Shown in pieces: positions 26,150 through 35,676 of a DNA stretch of 64,000 bases (the first letter of the stretch is position 1; each line of letters begins with the position of its first letter). Position numbers and translations under genes: made by a program. This DNA comes from a candidate division KSB1 bacterium. GTDB taxonomy: Bacteria > Zhuqueibacterota > Zhuqueibacteria > Zhuqueibacterales > Zhuqueibacteraceae. The notes beneath the pieces were generated by a model. That model was not told the origin of the DNA, searched no databases, and was given only the letters and a program-made list of their open reading frames with translations. Where the stretch lies: assembly GCA_034506175.1 (NCBI GenBank), contig JAPDQB010000001.1:186001-250000 (forward strand), in the 5' to 3' direction.

Positions 26150-26923
26150 ATGCGTTTAGCCAACAAAGTTGCCCTCATCACCGGCGCCGGCAGCGGCATT
26201 GGCCGCGAGTCGGCGTTGCTGTTTGCCAAAGAAGGCGCGAAAGTCGTCGTGGTTGACATCAATTCCGCCGCAGGACAGGAAACCGTTTCACTCGTCAAAG
26301 CAGCCGGTGGCGAGGCGGCATTCACCGTCGCCGACGTTTCGAAAGCCGTGGAGGCGCGGCTCATGATCGAATTTGCCGAGAGAACTTTCGGCCAGCTCAA
26401 CGTGCTTTTTAACAACGCCGGCATTTTTCCGGATCAAGACGGCTCGGTTTTGGAGACGGAGGAAGAAGTTTGGGATTGGGTGATGAACGTGAATTTGAAA
26501 GGGGTTTTTTTCGGCTGCAAATACGGCATTCCGGCGCTGCTGCGCGCCGGCGGCGGCTCGATCATCAACACCGCCTCCTTCGTGGCGTTGATGGGTGCCG
26601 CGACCTCGCAAATCGCCTACACCGCCAGCAAGGGCGGCGTGCTGGCAATGACGCGCGAGATGGCGGTTGAGTTTGCGCGGAAAAATATTCGCCTCAACGC
26701 CATTTGCCCCGGCCCGGTGGAAACGCCGCTGTTGGCGCAACTGCTTTCCGATCCGGTGCGGCGACAAAGACGGATGGTGCACATTCCCATGGGCCGGCTC
26801 GCGCGCGCGCACGAAGTCGCACAAGCCGCGCTGTTTCTCGCCAGCGATGAATCGGCTTATGTGAACGGCGCGACGTTCACGGTCGATGGCGGCATCACCG
26901 CGGCGTATGTCACGCCGGAGTAG
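26150..26923 (+). CDS. Short-chain dehydrogenase/reductase
   Basis: A 257-residue classical SDR with TGAGSGIG (11-18), NNAG (88-91), Ser143, and YTASK (Tyr157, Lys161). Asp36 in VVVVDINS points to NAD(H) preference, unlike the divergent neighbour. It ends with YVNGATFTVDGGITAAY. AAGGA lies close to the ATG. The pair of divergent SDRs with different apparent cofactor preference is noteworthy, but the substrates are unknown. It converges on an aldo/keto reductase. Confidence 0.92.
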   Translation: MRLANKVALITGAGSGIGRESALLFAKEGAKVVVVDINSAAGQETVSLVKAAGGEAAFTVADVSKAVEARLMIEFAERTFGQLNVLFNNAGIFPDQDGSVLETEEEVWDWVMNVNLKGVFFGCKYGIPALLRAGGGSIINTASFVALMGAATSQIAYTASKGGVLAMTREMAVEFARKNIRLNAICPGPVETPLLAQLLSDPVRRQRRMVHIPMGRLARAHEVAQAALFLASDESAYVNGATFTVDGGITAAYVTPE

Positions 26924-26965
26924 AAGCGGGCATGCTCGATTTTTTTAAAACGTATCCGAAGAGTC

Positions 26966-27030
26966 ACTGACCGGTCACTTTTTGTGATTAACATTTATGG
27001 GATTTCAAAAAATTCAAGTGATCAGTCAGT
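26966..27030. terminator. Inverted repeat between convergent genes
   Basis: ACTGACCGGTCACTT (26966-26980) pairs with AAGTGATCAGTCAGT (27016-27030) with two mismatches. It lies between the ends of the SDR (plus) and the aldo/keto reductase (minus) and could stop both transcripts. The core TGACCGGTCACTT is shared with 12469. Confidence 0.5.
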
Positions 27031-27058
27031 ATCATTTTCTACTTTTCCGATACGCCTT

Positions 27059-28030
27059 TTACTGCGACCACTGCGTCGGCCGCCGGTCCCAGCGATGCTT
27101 GGCCAGTTCCCTCAACAGCGCGGCTGCAAGCGGCCCGGCGTCGCTGGTTGCGAGGTTCGTTTCGACGTGTTTGAGTTTGCGCATCCCCGGAATAATCGTG
27201 CTCACCGCCGGCTCGGCGAGAATAAAACGCAACGCCATTTCCGGCATCGTCATGCCGGCCGGAACGAGCTGCTTGAGGGCTTCAGCGCGGTCAACGCTGG
27301 CGTTTAAATTTTCCGGAACGAAATAGGTGTTGCGCCAATCGCCTTCGGGCCAGCGGCTCTCCCTGGTGAGCGTGCCGGTCAAGGTTCCCTCGTCGAACGG
27401 CACGCGCGCGATGACGGCGACGTCGTGTTGGCGGCAAGCCGGGAAAAGCTGGTCTTGAGGATTTTGATCGAAAATATTGTAAATCACTTGCACCGCATCA
27501 ATCACGCCGCTTTCCACCGTTTTCACCCCGTTCCACGGCTCCCAGCGATTGATGCTGATGCCGATGGCGTGAATCAGGCCTTGGCGCTTCAGTTCCGTCA
27601 TTTTGTGAATCCAGCGATCGTCTGCGAGCCAGCCGTCTTCCCACGTGTGAAATTGCATCAAATCGAACGAATCCAGCCCGGCGTTGTTCAAGCTGCTCTC
27701 GACGTATTGTTGAATGTGATCGGGCGGGAAGCAATCCTCGAGCGCGTACTCGCGCCGGCTCGGCCATTTGAAATTTTTCGGCGGAATTTTGGTTGCCGTA
27801 TATAATTTCTGTGCCGGATTCGCGCGAACCAATTGGCCGAGTAAACCTTCGCTTTTACCGGCGCCATAAGCCCAAGCCGTGTCAAAGAAATTGCACCCCA
27901 AATCCACCGCGCGCTGCAGCGCTTGCATGGACTCATCATCGTTTGAGCCGGTCCATCCTCCCATGCCCCACATGCCGTAGCCGATTTCACTGATTTGCCA
28001 GCCGGTGCGGCCGAATCTTCTATATTGCAT
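27059..28030 (-). CDS. Aldo/keto reductase
   Basis: A 323-residue NADPH-dependent oxidoreductase of the AKR superfamily. The catalytic tetrad is visible: Asp50 and Tyr55 in FFDTAWAYG, Lys81 in TATKIPPK, and His128 in FDLMQFHTW. The end has the cofactor-binding STIIPGMRKLKHVETNL, with Arg for the 2'-phosphate. GGAGGAG lies seven bases before the ATG. The physiological aldehyde or ketone is not evident. Confidence 0.93.
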   Translation of the reverse strand: MQYRRFGRTGWQISEIGYGMWGMGGWTGSNDDESMQALQRAVDLGCNFFDTAWAYGAGKSEGLLGQLVRANPAQKLYTATKIPPKNFKWPSRREYALEDCFPPDHIQQYVESSLNNAGLDSFDLMQFHTWEDGWLADDRWIHKMTELKRQGLIHAIGISINRWEPWNGVKTVESGVIDAVQVIYNIFDQNPQDQLFPACRQHDVAVIARVPFDEGTLTGTLTRESRWPEGDWRNTYFVPENLNASVDRAEALKQLVPAGMTMPEMALRFILAEPAVSTIIPGMRKLKHVETNLATSDAGPLAAALLRELAKHRWDRRPTQWSQ

Positions 28031-28058
28031 AAAACTGCTCCTCCGTAAAATAAGTTTT

Positions 28059-28125
28059 CACGCGGCTAAAAAACGCAAGCGGAAAAAGACGCTTAAAAAT
28101 TCTGTGTGAGTTTTTGATCCGCGTG
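28059..28125. repeat. CACGCGG palindrome
   Basis: CACGCGGCTAAAAAAC on the left pairs with a right arm that reads CACGCGGATCAAAAACTC on the minus strand. The right arm continues with CACACAGAATTTTT, which matches the minus strand of 16767-16797 at most positions. This marks a dispersed palindromic repeat with one full and one partial copy here. Confidence 0.55.
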
Positions 28126-28266
28126 ATAACAATTCAGCACCTTCAATCTAATCAAATTTATTTTAAATACGGTTCAACAAGGACCCATCCTGAATGACAT
28201 TGTTCTTCATCCAGGACGGAGGCCTTACCTGATGAAAAGCGGGCGGGCGCAAACACTTTCACCTTT

Positions 28267-28869
28267 TTATAAAACAAACAAGTTCAACCCGAGACCAAAG
28301 AGAAATCCGCCTACGCTTGACCCTTCAAAACCGCTTTTCCCTTCGATGCCCGCCGAGGTAATCTCGATTTCAAACGCGAAGGAAGCGTATTTGATAAAGC
28401 GATATTCCATGCCGCCCTCGAGAAAAAAACCACTGGCGTTGACTTTGCCGGGCAGGCGCCCGAACACGCTTACCGGGCCGATTTCGTTGATCTGGAAAAA
28501 GGCGAAGCCAAAACCGAAATGATTCACCAAACGGCGCTCGCCGTAAGAAACATAGCGCACGCCGAGGTTGTACCAATTCTCCTCCCATTTTTGCCTCTGT
28601 AAGACATTGTTGATGGTGACATTCGTCTCCTTGTCGAACTGATGATATTTGAGCGTGGCATGATAAGGCGGACGGATTTTAACCAAGCCGGTGGCGCCGA
28701 GAACCAATCCGCTGCGCTCACCATAAATGCGACTGAAGCCGTCATAGCTGATGCGGAAAAAACTGGCGTGGCCGCCGACGATCAGCCGGTCACGGCCGCC
28801 GGTAAAATTTTGCGCCGGCGCGGCTGTCGCCCACAGGAAACAGCAAATCATAACAATTTTTGTGCGCAT
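28267..28869 (-). CDS. Small outer-membrane beta-barrel protein, uncharacterised
   Basis: A 200-residue protein with a signal peptide (RTKIVMICCFLWATAAPAQ, cleavage about residue 20). The mature part alternates polar and aromatic residues, rich in Gly and Tyr, as in 8-stranded barrels, and ends in LGLNLFVL. AGAGGG precedes the ATG. It overlaps the end of the VanZ gene by 22 bases, so it is translated in the same unit. No specific family is recognised. Confidence 0.7.
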   Translation of the reverse strand: MRTKIVMICCFLWATAAPAQNFTGGRDRLIVGGHASFFRISYDGFSRIYGERSGLVLGATGLVKIRPPYHATLKYHQFDKETNVTINNVLQRQKWEENWYNLGVRYVSYGERRLVNHFGFGFAFFQINEIGPVSVFGRLPGKVNASGFFLEGGMEYRFIKYASFAFEIEITSAGIEGKSGFEGSSVGGFLFGLGLNLFVL

Positions 28870-29282
28870 TTTTTCCCTCTGTTTTTCGACTTTTCTTGAG
28901 GCTTGATTTGATGGCTTGGTGTGAAGCGCCCGCGCCAACGATAAAACAACCAGGCGCCGGACGCCACCCCGATCGTATCGGCCAGCCAATCTGTCCAATC
29001 TGCCGCCCGCCCTGGAACAAAATATTGATGCAGCTCATCCGTTGCGCCGTATAAGGCGCCGGCCAAAATGGCCAGCCACAAAGCGCGGCGGGTGAAAGGC
29101 TTTTTCCAAACAATGGCGCGGAGGAAAAGCCAACCGAGCGGGGTGTAGGCCAAAACATGCTGAATTTTATCATCCCAGCTAAAAACCTCGACTGGGAATT
29201 GCAAATCCGGAATTGACGACAGCACAAACAATAAACCCGCCCAAGCAATCAACAAACCGTAACGCTGCAAAAAAACTTTCAT
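28848..29282 (-). CDS. VanZ-like membrane protein
   Basis: A 144-residue VanZ-family protein with about four membrane segments. Signatures are DDKIQHVLAYTPLGWLF in the middle and the strongly conserved DELHQYFVPGRAADWTDWL. VanZ of enterococci gives low-level teicoplanin resistance, but most members are of unknown function. The ATG at 29280-29282 has AAGGA upstream; an earlier Met is unlikely. It is coupled to the small barrel gene. Confidence 0.88.
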   Translation of the reverse strand: MKVFLQRYGLLIAWAGLLFVLSSIPDLQFPVEVFSWDDKIQHVLAYTPLGWLFLRAIVWKKPFTRRALWLAILAGALYGATDELHQYFVPGRAADWTDWLADTIGVASGAWLFYRWRGRFTPSHQIKPQEKSKNRGKKCAQKLL

Positions 29283-29380
29283 CAATCCTTGCCAAAACAA
29301 GACAGGCTCGCACACAAAAGAGTTGCAAGCCCGTCAGTTTTTTCGTGGTGAGATCGCGGCGTCAAGCAACGCCACGGCGG

Positions 29381-30148
29381 TTACTTCTTCAAATTTTTTT
29401 CGAGAAAGGCGAAGGTTTTTTCCCAGGCATTTTGGGCATCCTTCGCATTGTAACCCTTCGCATTTGTTTCATTCATAAAATCGTATCCGGAACCCGAATA
29501 AATCTGCACGGTGATATTTTTGCCGGCCTTGTGACATGCGGCTTTGAAAGCCTCGATGTCTTTCACCGGAATGCCGCGGTCTTTGCCGCCGAAAATGCCG
29601 AGAATCGGGGCGTTGATTTTTTCAATCATCTCGCCATCCGTTACCAGGCGGCCATAGTTGATGACGCAAGCGGCAAGCTCCGGAATATTCAGCGCCGCCT
29701 GCAAGGAGTAGCCACCGCCGAGACACCACCCCAAGCTGCCGATTTTGTCGTGCTGAACATCCGGGCGTGAAACCAGATACGCGAACGCCGCCTGCAAATC
29801 CCGCGTGGCGCGATCTTCGGGCAGGCCACGCATCAACTCGTGCGCCGTCTCCTGATCCGTCGCGACTTGGCCGCGGTACAGATCAATGGCCAGCGTCATG
29901 TAACCGGCATCGGCAAATTTTTTGGCGTTTTCCTTCACCCAGTCATTCAACCCCCACCACGCGTGAATCACGATGAGTGCCGGAAACGGCCCTTTGCCTA
30001 CCGGCATGGTCAAAAATCCGCTGACGGTTTCATCGCCGCTCTGATATTGCACCCTCTGAGTTTTGACCGCCGGCTGGGCGCGATGATAAATCAGCGCCGC
30101 CGAGGTCAAGGTGATCAATCCCGATAGCACAAAACCTGATGCTCGCAT
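29381..30148 (-). CDS. Dienelactone hydrolase-family protein, triad His replaced
   Basis: A 255-residue alpha/beta hydrolase with an N-terminal signal or anchor (about 5-22). The nucleophile elbow GWCLGGG has Cys142, and Asp190 is in FGGKDRGIP. In this family the third triad residue is His in a GxGHxF context. Here the same place reads SGSGYDFMNET, with Tyr222. The Tyr codon is TAC, one base from CAC. The enzyme may therefore be inactive, altered or served by another His. GGAGGAG precedes the ATG. Confidence 0.88.
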   Translation of the reverse strand: MRASGFVLSGLITLTSAALIYHRAQPAVKTQRVQYQSGDETVSGFLTMPVGKGPFPALIVIHAWWGLNDWVKENAKKFADAGYMTLAIDLYRGQVATDQETAHELMRGLPEDRATRDLQAAFAYLVSRPDVQHDKIGSLGWCLGGGYSLQAALNIPELAACVINYGRLVTDGEMIEKINAPILGIFGGKDRGIPVKDIEAFKAACHKAGKNITVQIYSGSGYDFMNETNAKGYNAKDAQNAWEKTFAFLEKNLKK

Positions 30149-30310
30149 ACTCTTCTCCTCCCGAGAAACCGGAATTTGATTTCTCGATTTTTTGGTTCGG
30201 CTGCCGCTCGGCCAGCCTGTCCTCTCGAGCAGCCGATCTTTTATCTCCTCCCTGGCCTTTGTTCTTTAAAATCTCGTTTGAATTGTTATCAACTCTCTGC
30301 CAATATTTTT

Positions 30311-30694
30311 TTAGCCAGCCGGCTTCAACGACTCGCTTTCTTCGCTTGGGCGATTCGGCGTCAAGGAAAGAATACGCGCCTGCTTTTGAGGCGCTGTAGG
30401 AGAGGCCGTCGTTTCTGCTTCAGGCTCCCGGGCTGAAGCTTCCACCGGCGGGGCGACTTTTTCAATGCGCACCGGCACACCGCCCATGGTAAAATCTGCG
30501 CCGCGAATCTGCTCATCATCGATAATCCAGGTGATCACGCGCATCGGCAACGCCAGAACGAAAAATTTGACATGCCACCAGTTCCGCTTATAATCCGGAT
30601 CGATGCGTTCGACGCGCGCAAAAAAAGCCGGTTGGTTATCAATATGAACCAAAACAATATCGTTGGGCGCAATAGCTTCGCGCTGCAGGGACAT
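30311..30694 (-). CDS. Uncharacterised 127-residue protein
   Basis: A cytoplasmic protein with a compact beta-rich N-terminal 85 residues (NDIVLVHIDNQPAFFARVER, then WWHVKFFVL and VITWIIDDEQIRG). A disordered, Glu/Ala/Pro-rich tail of about 40 residues follows. No family was recognised. GGAG lies six bases before the ATG. Confidence 0.6.
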   Translation of the reverse strand: MSLQREAIAPNDIVLVHIDNQPAFFARVERIDPDYKRNWWHVKFFVLALPMRVITWIIDDEQIRGADFTMGGVPVRIEKVAPPVEASAREPEAETTASPTAPQKQARILSLTPNRPSEESESLKPAG

Positions 30695-31122
30695 ACGATC
30701 TCCGAGATAGACCCATTAAGATAATCATCATCTCTATGAATGTCAAAGGTTTTTTCATGCGCAATGGACAGCTGTTTACCCATCCTCTTTCCCTCTTGCT
30801 TGTAAAGTGGTTTCGCCAGGCAGGTTGAAAATCAGATTTTAAAATCCCAAAATTTCAAGCGCTGCGCCTTGATTTTAGACAAGAAAACTCGTAACTTGTT
30901 AATAAAAGGCAAAATACTTCTGAGCGTTGAATCGAATGCGGGCTGAATTTTCCCTTGCGCAAAGCCGCCGCCATCTGTAAATTACAATTCAGCAACGCGA
31001 TGTATTGGCAGTAAAAAATTGTGAAGAAAAAGCCGCAGAGTTTGAACAAGCTTGACATGAAAACCATTAAAAAACTTTTTTGAGTCATGTGGACAGGTGC
31101 GATTGAATGGAGGCATGGAACA
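30695..31122. other. Divergent intergenic region
   Basis: A 428-bp region between the 127-residue gene and the TPR gene. No supported gene or clear promoter. Short frames on both strands lack ribosome sites and family resemblance. Confidence 0.55.
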
Positions 31123-32781
31123 ATGATGAGATTGGCAAAGACTTTCGCGGTCGTTTTGACGATCGCGACGTTCACGTCCGCTTTTGCTCAACCTGAGCTT
31201 AACGCCGGCAGACAACTTCTAAAACAAGGCCAAATTCAAAAAGCGCTCGCCGCGCTGCAAACGGCTGTGGCCAAGTCCCCCAAAAATGCTGACGCCTGGT
31301 TTTGGCTGGGCGAAGCCTATCTGCAAAGCGGCAAACCTGATTCGGCTGATTTTGCCGCTGAAAAAATTCTTGCTTTGGATAGAAAGCTCGCGTCGGGTTA
31401 CCTGCTGTCAGCCAAAGCACTTTTAGCGCGCCACAATCGGGCAGCAGCAATCGAACGTTTGCAAACCGGCATCAAATATGACAAGAAAAATGCCGCGTTG
31501 CTGCTGTTGCTGGGCAATACGCTGGTCGCCAGCGATTCCCTGGATCGGGCCATTATCGTTTTGTCCAGCGCCAAACTTTTAGAGCCGAACAACCCGGCGA
31601 TTCATGAAGCGCTGGGCGATGTTTATATGAAACAACCCGGCGCCGCCGGCGTGGGCATTTTGCAATACGAGCAAGCCGCTGAGATCGATTCCGCCCGCGC
31701 CGAACTGCAGTACAAGCTGGCCAAGGCGTATTTTTCGCAGCGCCGTTACAACGAAGCGGCGCGGGCCCTGCAGAAAACCGCCACCCTCGATACGACGAAT
31801 CAAGCGGCGCTGCTCGAGCTGGCGAAACTTTATTTTGCCGCGAAACAATATGCCAACGCCGCCGTGCATTTTCAAACTTATGTCCGGCGCAATCCCAACT
31901 CGCGCGAAGCGTGGCCGATGTATTTGGAAGCGCTTTATTCCAGCAAGCAATACGGCGAGGTGCCGGCGGCGGCACAGCAGGTTTTGAAATTCGAGCCCAA
32001 CGCCAGCAACGCGCTTAAAATGCTCGCGCATGCGCAATTCGAGCGGCGTGAATATGATCAGGCCATCGCGACCTATCAGAAACTCAGCCAAAAAGAAGCC
32101 TTGACGGTGGATGAGCTCAAGCGCCTCGGCCAGGCTTATATCGAAACCAAGCGCGATTCGCTGGCGTTGGGCGCATTGGAGGAAGTCTCGAGGATTGAGC
32201 CGAACGATGCCGATGTGTACGGCGATATCGGCGCCATTTATATGCGCCAACGGCAATATGAAAAATCCGCGGCTGCATTCGAAAAGAGATTCAAACTCGA
32301 TTCCACCGCCGTCAGCGCCTACATCAATTATGCGCTTTGCCAAATGGCGTTGAGCAAATGGGATTTGTCACGCGTGGCGCTGCGGCGTGCCTTGCAATTG
32401 AAGCCCGACTATGTCAAAGGCCATCTTTATCTGGCGCGCAGTTACACCCAAATCGATTCCTTCGCCCAGGCCCGCCGCGAATGCGAAACCGTCGTCGCGC
32501 TGGAGAAAAAAGATCCGACAATTTCCAAAGCCGAGTTGGCCGAAGCGCACGGTCTGATCGGCCTGGCCTTCTTGCTGGAGAAAAAATATCCCGAAGCCCT
32601 GGAAGCGTTAAACGCTTCGATCCGGTTCGTTGACAATGATCCGCAAACGCGGCTCTGGCGCGCGCAAACCTATGCGCTGTCCGGCCGGCGCGACGAAGCC
32701 ACGGCCGAATATCGCGTGGTCTTGCGGCTCGATCCCAAAAATGAAACCGCGAAAAAAGATTTGGCCATGCTGACGCGATAA
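31123..32781 (+). CDS. Exported tetratricopeptide-repeat protein
   Basis: A 552-residue protein with a signal peptide (MRLAKTFAVVLTIATFTSAFAQ), followed by about 14 TPR units running almost to the end. The W/L/G/Y and A/P positions recur every 34 residues, for example NADAWFWLGEAYLQSGKPDS and ALLELAKLYFAAKQYANAA. Such proteins scaffold complexes in the periplasm. GGAGG is nine bases before the ATG. It precedes an MscS channel by 76 bp in the same direction. Confidence 0.88.
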   Translation: MMRLAKTFAVVLTIATFTSAFAQPELNAGRQLLKQGQIQKALAALQTAVAKSPKNADAWFWLGEAYLQSGKPDSADFAAEKILALDRKLASGYLLSAKALLARHNRAAAIERLQTGIKYDKKNAALLLLLGNTLVASDSLDRAIIVLSSAKLLEPNNPAIHEALGDVYMKQPGAAGVGILQYEQAAEIDSARAELQYKLAKAYFSQRRYNEAARALQKTATLDTTNQAALLELAKLYFAAKQYANAAVHFQTYVRRNPNSREAWPMYLEALYSSKQYGEVPAAAQQVLKFEPNASNALKMLAHAQFERREYDQAIATYQKLSQKEALTVDELKRLGQAYIETKRDSLALGALEEVSRIEPNDADVYGDIGAIYMRQRQYEKSAAAFEKRFKLDSTAVSAYINYALCQMALSKWDLSRVALRRALQLKPDYVKGHLYLARSYTQIDSFAQARRECETVVALEKKDPTISKAELAEAHGLIGLAFLLEKKYPEALEALNASIRFVDNDPQTRLWRAQTYALSGRRDEATAEYRVVLRLDPKNETAKKDLAMLTR

Positions 32782-32857
32782 TGAAAGCGCAGGCCCTGGC
32801 GCCGCGAACACAAGCTTGCGGCTTGCAGCCATCATATTTCAGGAGGAGGCGATCATC

Positions 32858-33973
32858 ATGGACAGCTTGAACAATTTTTTCAAATTCGATTGGATAAAGT
32901 TTGCGCTCCCACTCGGCGTGTTGACGGTTACCGTGATCGTGGGCTGGATCGTCAAGCGCCTGTTGTTCCGCGCCCTGCGCCGCGGGGCGGAAAAAACCAA
33001 AACGCGCGTGGATGACATTCTCATTCAAGCATTCAGCGGTCCGTTCATGATTTGGATGCTGATTTTGGGGTTGCATCTTGCCACGCAGTTCTCCGAGTTG
33101 TCCGATCGCGTCACCGGCCTGATCGGCAAAAGCCTGCTGATTTTGTGGGTCATTTCGTTGACGATTGTGGCCGCGCGCCTGGCCGGCAGCCTGGTCAAAA
33201 AATATGGCGGCGAGGTGCAAGGCGCGCTGCCGGTCACCAGTCTCACGCAGAATTTGGCGCGCATTGGCGTTGTCCTCATCGGCATATTGATTTTGCTCAA
33301 TCTGTTTGGCATATCGATCACGCCGCTTCTCACTGCCCTGGGCGTTGGCGGTTTGGCCGTCGCCCTGGCGCTGCAAGATACGTTGTCGAATTTGTTTGCC
33401 GGATTCTACATCAGCCTTTCCGGCAACGTTCGCCCCGGCGATTACATCAAGCTCAACAGTGGTGAAGAAGGCTACGTCACCGACATCACCTGGCGCAGCA
33501 CCGCCATTCGCGCGTTGCAGAATAATTTGATCATCGTGCCCAACAGCAAGCTGGCGCAGGCGATCGTGACGAATTATTATTTCCCCGAAAAACGCATGTC
33601 GCTGCGCATCCCGATAGGCGTCAGTTATGACAGCGACCCAGAACAAGTCGAGCGTATTTTAATTGAGGAGGCACAAACGGGCGCGCGCGATATTCCCGGC
33701 CTGCTGGCGGAGCCGGCGCCGGTGGTGCGTTTCCTTCCCGGCTTCGGCGAGTCATCGCTGAATTTCACCCTGGTTTGCCAGGTGGGGGAATTTGCCGATC
33801 AATTTGTCGTCCAACATGAGCTGCACAAGCGCATCTTCAAGCGCTTTCGCGAAGAAGGAATCGAAATTCCGTTTCCGATTCGCACGGTTTATTTGCGCGA
33901 TCAGGCAGTCAACAGCAAGATGAAAGTATCGCAGGATGGCGAGCCGCCAGCCAACATGTCCACCAACCTCTAA
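32858..33973 (+). CDS. MscS-family mechanosensitive channel
   Basis: A 371-residue channel of the small-conductance type, releasing solutes on osmotic down-shock. Three or four membrane segments precede the pore-lining helix (LLTALGVGGLAVALALQDTL) with its Gly/Ala packing. The beta domain then follows (FAGFYISLSGNVRPGDYIKL) with the NLIIVPNSKLAQAIV signature. CAGGAGGAGG precedes the ATG. It is the first of three MscS-like genes within 10 kb. Confidence 0.93.
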   Translation: MDSLNNFFKFDWIKFALPLGVLTVTVIVGWIVKRLLFRALRRGAEKTKTRVDDILIQAFSGPFMIWMLILGLHLATQFSELSDRVTGLIGKSLLILWVISLTIVAARLAGSLVKKYGGEVQGALPVTSLTQNLARIGVVLIGILILLNLFGISITPLLTALGVGGLAVALALQDTLSNLFAGFYISLSGNVRPGDYIKLNSGEEGYVTDITWRSTAIRALQNNLIIVPNSKLAQAIVTNYYFPEKRMSLRIPIGVSYDSDPEQVERILIEEAQTGARDIPGLLAEPAPVVRFLPGFGESSLNFTLVCQVGEFADQFVVQHELHKRIFKRFREEGIEIPFPIRTVYLRDQAVNSKMKVSQDGEPPANMSTNL

Positions 33974-34013
33974 AACAAGCTTTTGACAAACGAAAGGACG
34001 CGGCGAGCCTCGT

Positions 34014-34378
34014 TTGCTCGATTTCACCGATCTCGACGGCACGCTGCTCGACCACGACACTTGCGATTTTTCGCCGGCGTTGCCCGCGCTGGAAGCGTTG
34101 CGAGCGGCGCAAGTGCCGCTGATTTTGTGCTCATCAAAAACTCATGCCGAGATGAAATCTTGGCGAGAGAGGCCCGGCATCAATCATCCTTTCATCGCGG
34201 AAAGTGGCGGCGCGCTGGTCGTTCCGAAGAACTGTTTTGCCCGACCGCACGATCCTGGTGCGCAAAAAATGGCGAAGCGGATGCGAGTGTGCTGGCGCAG
34301 ATTGAAACGCGGGTTACGAGCAAGCCCGGCCCCATTGGCTGGAACGAAACGGTGTTGGATTTGATCACGATTGTTTAG
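34014..34378 (+). pseudogene. Remnant of a mannosyl-3-phosphoglycerate phosphatase (HAD)
   Basis: The 5' part, from a TTG, reads DLDGTLLDHDTCDFSPALPA, then LILCSSKTHAEM and HPFIAESGGALVVP. These are the first HAD motif and the family hallmarks of MpgP. The frame then degrades. In the next frame the last 30 codons give SKPGPIGWNETVLDL, which matches the expected C terminus of the family. The middle (over 100 residues, from family knowledge) is missing and the frame is shifted. It follows an MscS gene by 40 bp. No synthase gene for mannosylglycerate was seen. Confidence 0.75.
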
Positions 34379-34590
34379 AGCGTCTGCCGATCGCCGGTCC
34401 GCGGTAATAGAAGTGCGTAATGTGCAATTGAACAACGGCAGTGACGGTTTGGCCCGTTATCGCCCTTCTTTTATATATATGCATTTTTACCGTCCCTAAT
34501 GCCTCCTGATAAAATTTTTGGCGCTTCTACACAAGTTTTCTACTGCTAGCCATGACAAAGACTTGTCACTTGTCAAAGGAGAAATGAATC

Positions 34591-35676
34591 ATGAACCGCC
34601 ACAACATTCGATTTTTGCAATCCTGGCGCGGCTACCCGGCGCTGTCGATTTTGGCGCCGACGCACCGCAGCTTTCCGGAAAATCGCCAGGACCCGATCCG
34701 CGTCAAAAATTTGGTGAAGCAGGCTGGCGAGCGCTTGCTTTCCGAATTTTCCAAGCGCGAGGCGGAGCCGCTGTTGTCGCGGCTGGAAGCTTTGGCGGTG
34801 GAGATCGACTACAATTACGCGCTCGCTGGCCTCGCCTTGTTCGCCAGTCGAGAGCTGGCGCAAAAATTTTATCTGCCGTTTCCGGTGAAAGCGCGCGTGG
34901 TGGTGGATCAAACTTTTGCGACGCGCGATTTGGTGCATGCGCTCAATCGCAGCCCGCGCTATTGGGTGCTGGCGCTCAGCGAGCAAACCACGCGGCTGTA
35001 CGAAGGTTGGCGCGATACGCTGATTGAAGTCAACGCCAACGGTTTTCCCATGGCCTACGAAGGGCCGGGCGTCACCGAGCCGATGCCGGGCGGTTTCGGC
35101 ATCAGCAAATCCGCCTATCGCGACGAACGCCATCGTCAGTACTTCCGCCAGGTTGATGCGGCTTTTGGCAAAATGGCGGCAACCGATTCTTTGCCGCTGA
35201 TACTTGCCGGTGTCGATCGCAATCAAGCTTTTTTCAACGAAGTCTCGGCGAACAAAAACCTGATTGCCGCAGCTTTAACCGGCAGCCACGACAAGACGTC
35301 AGCGCATGAATTAGCCAAGCTGGTTTGGCCTTTGATGCAGGAACATCTGGCGCACCAACGCCGGAAAGTTTTGCAGGAGTTGGAGGCCGCCGTCAAAGCC
35401 GGCAAATATGCTTCGGGCATCGACGCGGCCTGGCGAATGGCGCACGAAGGCCGCGGCGCGGTTTTGCTGGTGGAGGAAGATTTTCACTATCCCGCGCAAG
35501 TTGATGCCAGCGGCTTACGCTTGACGCCAGCCAACAATCTCACCGGACCGAACGTGTTCGACGATGCCGTGGATGAGCTGATCGAGGCCGTGCTCGCTAA
35601 AAGCGGCAGCGTCACGTTCGTCGAAAACAGCGCGCTGGCGGCGCACCAGCGCCTGGCGATAATTTTGCGGTATTGA
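34591..35676 (+). CDS. Archaeo-eukaryotic release factor-like protein (baeRF)
   Basis: A 361-residue protein of the bacterial baeRF group, distant relatives of the eRF1/Pelota middle and C-terminal domains, thought to act on ribosome-linked processes. Signatures are YPALSILAPTHRSFPENRQD at the start, RYWVLALSEQTTRLYEG in the middle, and the C-terminal AVDELIEAVLAKSGSVTFVE. AAGGAG lies ten bases before the ATG. It follows the decayed phosphatase. The exact role of the family in bacteria is unknown. Confidence 0.8.
   Translation: MNRHNIRFLQSWRGYPALSILAPTHRSFPENRQDPIRVKNLVKQAGERLLSEFSKREAEPLLSRLEALAVEIDYNYALAGLALFASRELAQKFYLPFPVKARVVVDQTFATRDLVHALNRSPRYWVLALSEQTTRLYEGWRDTLIEVNANGFPMAYEGPGVTEPMPGGFGISKSAYRDERHRQYFRQVDAAFGKMAATDSLPLILAGVDRNQAFFNEVSANKNLIAAALTGSHDKTSAHELAKLVWPLMQEHLAHQRRKVLQELEAAVKAGKYASGIDAAWRMAHEGRGAVLLVEEDFHYPAQVDASGLRLTPANNLTGPNVFDDAVDELIEAVLAKSGSVTFVENSALAAHQRLAIILRY

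Noticed and set aside
32414-33646. 410-codon minus-strand frame opposite the TPR and MscS genes
   Set aside because: Spans two coding regions and their spacer with no domain and no ribosome site.
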